Part shown: one piece after another, positions 6,012 through 7,051 of the stretch
Position numbering within the stretch: the stretch's first letter is position 1
Layout: every line of letters starts with the position of its first letter
Source: Flavobacteriales bacterium
GTDB lineage: Bacteria > Bacteroidota > Bacteroidia > Flavobacteriales_D > Sanyastnellaceae
DNA length: 7,051 nt
Assembly (NCBI GenBank): GCA_947460525.1
Contig: CANHIV010000048.1
Location: forward strand, 1 to 7,051
Direction: 5' to 3'
Made by a program: the position numbers and the translations under genes
Notes under the pieces: model-generated
Seen by the model: the letters and a program-made list of their open reading frames with translations, nothing else
Database searches by the model: none
Told to the model about the DNA's origin: nothing

Positions 6012-7051
6012 ATGATGTATTCATTCAGCGAAGTCATAGGACAGCAAAAAGTCAAAGATCGACTTTTGCGCAGTGTCCAAGAAGCGCGCGTTCCGCATGC
6101 CATGTTATTCAACGGGGCAGAAGGGCATGGCGCAATGGCTTTGGCAATGGCAATGGGAAAATATCTGCTTTGCGCACAGCCCAATGAAAACGATGCCTGC
6201 CATGAATGTACATCTTGCAAAGCCATTCACAGCTTGCAGCATCCTGATCTCCATTTCTCTTTTCCATTCTTCAATAAATCGTCCTCTGGCAGTGAGCACA
6301 CACTGTCCGATGATTTTGGCGAGGAATGGAGAGAGCTCTTGTTGTCCACTTGTTACTTCAACACAGAGTATTGGATCAGTAGAATTTCCAAAGAGAACAA
6401 AACACTGCTATTTCCCGTTCACGAAGCCAACAACATTGCCAGAAAATTGTCCCTGAAATCATTTTATGGGGGCAAAAAAGTAATGATCATTTGGATGGCT
6501 GAAATGATCAAAGAAGATACCGCCAACAAGCTGCTCAAGTTGTTGGAGGAACCACCCGCCAATACCATTTTCATCTTGGTAACAGAAAGCACGGAATCCA
6601 TGTTGGCGACAGTTGTATCCCGCGTGCAGTCCATTCAAATTCCAAAAATTGAGGATGATATTGTGATGCAATATCTGATTCACTTGGGCATTGAAGCAGA
6701 AAGAGCCAAAATTGCCGCAGACTTCTCCAATGGCAATTTGTGGAAAGCCGTGATGTTTGCGCAAAATGAAAACTTCAATCAAGGCTTAGATGCCACCTTC
6801 CAAAATTGGATGCGCCTTTGCTACAAAAAAGATCTCTACCAACTTACAGAACTGGGAGTAACCTTTCATTCTTGGGGAAGAGAGGTGCAAAAACAATTCT
6901 TTGAATACGGCCTTGAGCAAGTGCGTCAAAACCTACTCAAAAATTATGTGGGAGAAGAGATCTTGCACATGACGGACAGTGAGAAAGCCTTTGCCGAAAA
7001 ATTTTCCAAATTCATCAACCATTTCAACGCTGAAGATTTGATGAACGAGCT
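6012..7051 (+). CDS. holB: DNA polymerase III subunit delta' (3' end beyond window)
   Basis: The frame is open from ATG 6012 to the window edge, giving 346 residues with no stop yet; the family usually has about 330-390, so little is missing. Delta' is part of the clamp loader that puts the beta clamp on DNA at replication. Seen: F-S-E-V-I-G-Q at 5-11; a P-loop position G-A-E-G-H-G-A-M at 35-42 lacking the Walker A lysine, so probably no ATP binding, as in E. coli delta'; a four-cysteine zinc module at Cys54, 63, 66, 69; H-P-D at 77-79; L-L-K-L-L-E-E-P-P at 173-181; and S-R-V at 202-204 where the SRC motif is expected, keeping the arginine finger Arg203. A further ATG at 6015 is an equally possible start. 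It lies 9 bp after recO, likely in one transcript. Other frames here are shadows. Confidence 0.93.
   Translation, partial: MMYSFSEVIGQQKVKDRLLRSVQEARVPHAMLFNGAEGHGAMALAMAMGKYLLCAQPNENDACHECTSCKAIHSLQHPDLHFSFPFFNKSSSGSEHTLSDDFGEEWRELLLSTCYFNTEYWISRISKENKTLLFPVHEANNIARKLSLKSFYGGKKVMIIWMAEMIKEDTANKLLKLLEEPPANTIFILVTESTESMLATVVSRVQSIQIPKIEDDIVMQYLIHLGIEAERAKIAADFSNGNLWKAVMFAQNENFNQGLDATFQNWMRLCYKKDLYQLTELGVTFHSWGREVQKQFFEYGLEQVRQNLLKNYVGEEILHMTDSEKAFAEKFSKFINHFNAEDLMNE

Noticed and set aside
6073..6456. 127-residue + strand frame within the holB region
   Set aside because: The frame from 6012 carries a full set of delta' motifs across the same bases; this one has none.
1..7051. Defence system, mobile element, CRISPR array, tRNA or riboswitch
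   Set aside because: Reading both strands, I found no direct-repeat array, transposase, integrase, terminal repeats or tRNA-like cloverleaf; nearly all bases are in housekeeping or envelope genes with even composition.

Overview
The window reads as an ordinary chromosomal stretch from a member of the Bacteroidota, most likely a flavobacterium-like organism. The pointers are a PorP/SprF-type outer-membrane protein (type IX secretion/gliding family), a short RsmI, a lysyl-tRNA synthetase with a C-terminal extension, a RecO without zinc cysteines, start codons with no Shine-Dalgarno sequence, and TAnnTTTG-like promoter boxes close to starts. Base composition is moderately AT-rich and even throughout. 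I see no mobile element, CRISPR array, RNA gene or sign of recent transfer, and coding density is very high: the largest gaps are 83 bp (667-749) and about 78 bp (3903-3980).

Layout. (1) 1-666, + strand: the 3' end of a PorP/SprF-family gene, then 3 bp later a small MmcQ/YjbR-family gene. (2) 750-3902, + strand, a tight operon-like run: an unrecognised acidic-linker protein whose stop codon abuts the start of rsmI (16S rRNA C1402 2'-O-methyltransferase), followed 9 bp later by lysS. This joins ribosome modification and tRNA charging. (3) 3981-4931, + strand: a lipoprotein with a coiled-coil stalk and an OmpA-type peptidoglycan-binding domain, probably with its own promoter. (4) 4928-5248, - strand: a small one-helix membrane protein whose stop codon overlaps that of the OmpA-like gene. 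(5) 5292-7051, + strand: recO (recombinational repair), then 9 bp later holB (DNA polymerase III delta' subunit), which runs off the window end. It is a replication/repair pair.

The genes fall into cell-envelope (PorP/SprF, OmpA-like lipoprotein, small membrane protein), translation (rsmI, lysS) and DNA maintenance (recO, holB) groups, without an obvious single pathway. I did not find a convincing undescribed system. The most interesting items are the near-palindromic pair of promoter boxes between the small membrane gene and recO, the tail-to-tail stop-codon overlap at 4928-4931, and the uncharacterised acidic-linker protein fixed immediately upstream of rsmI.
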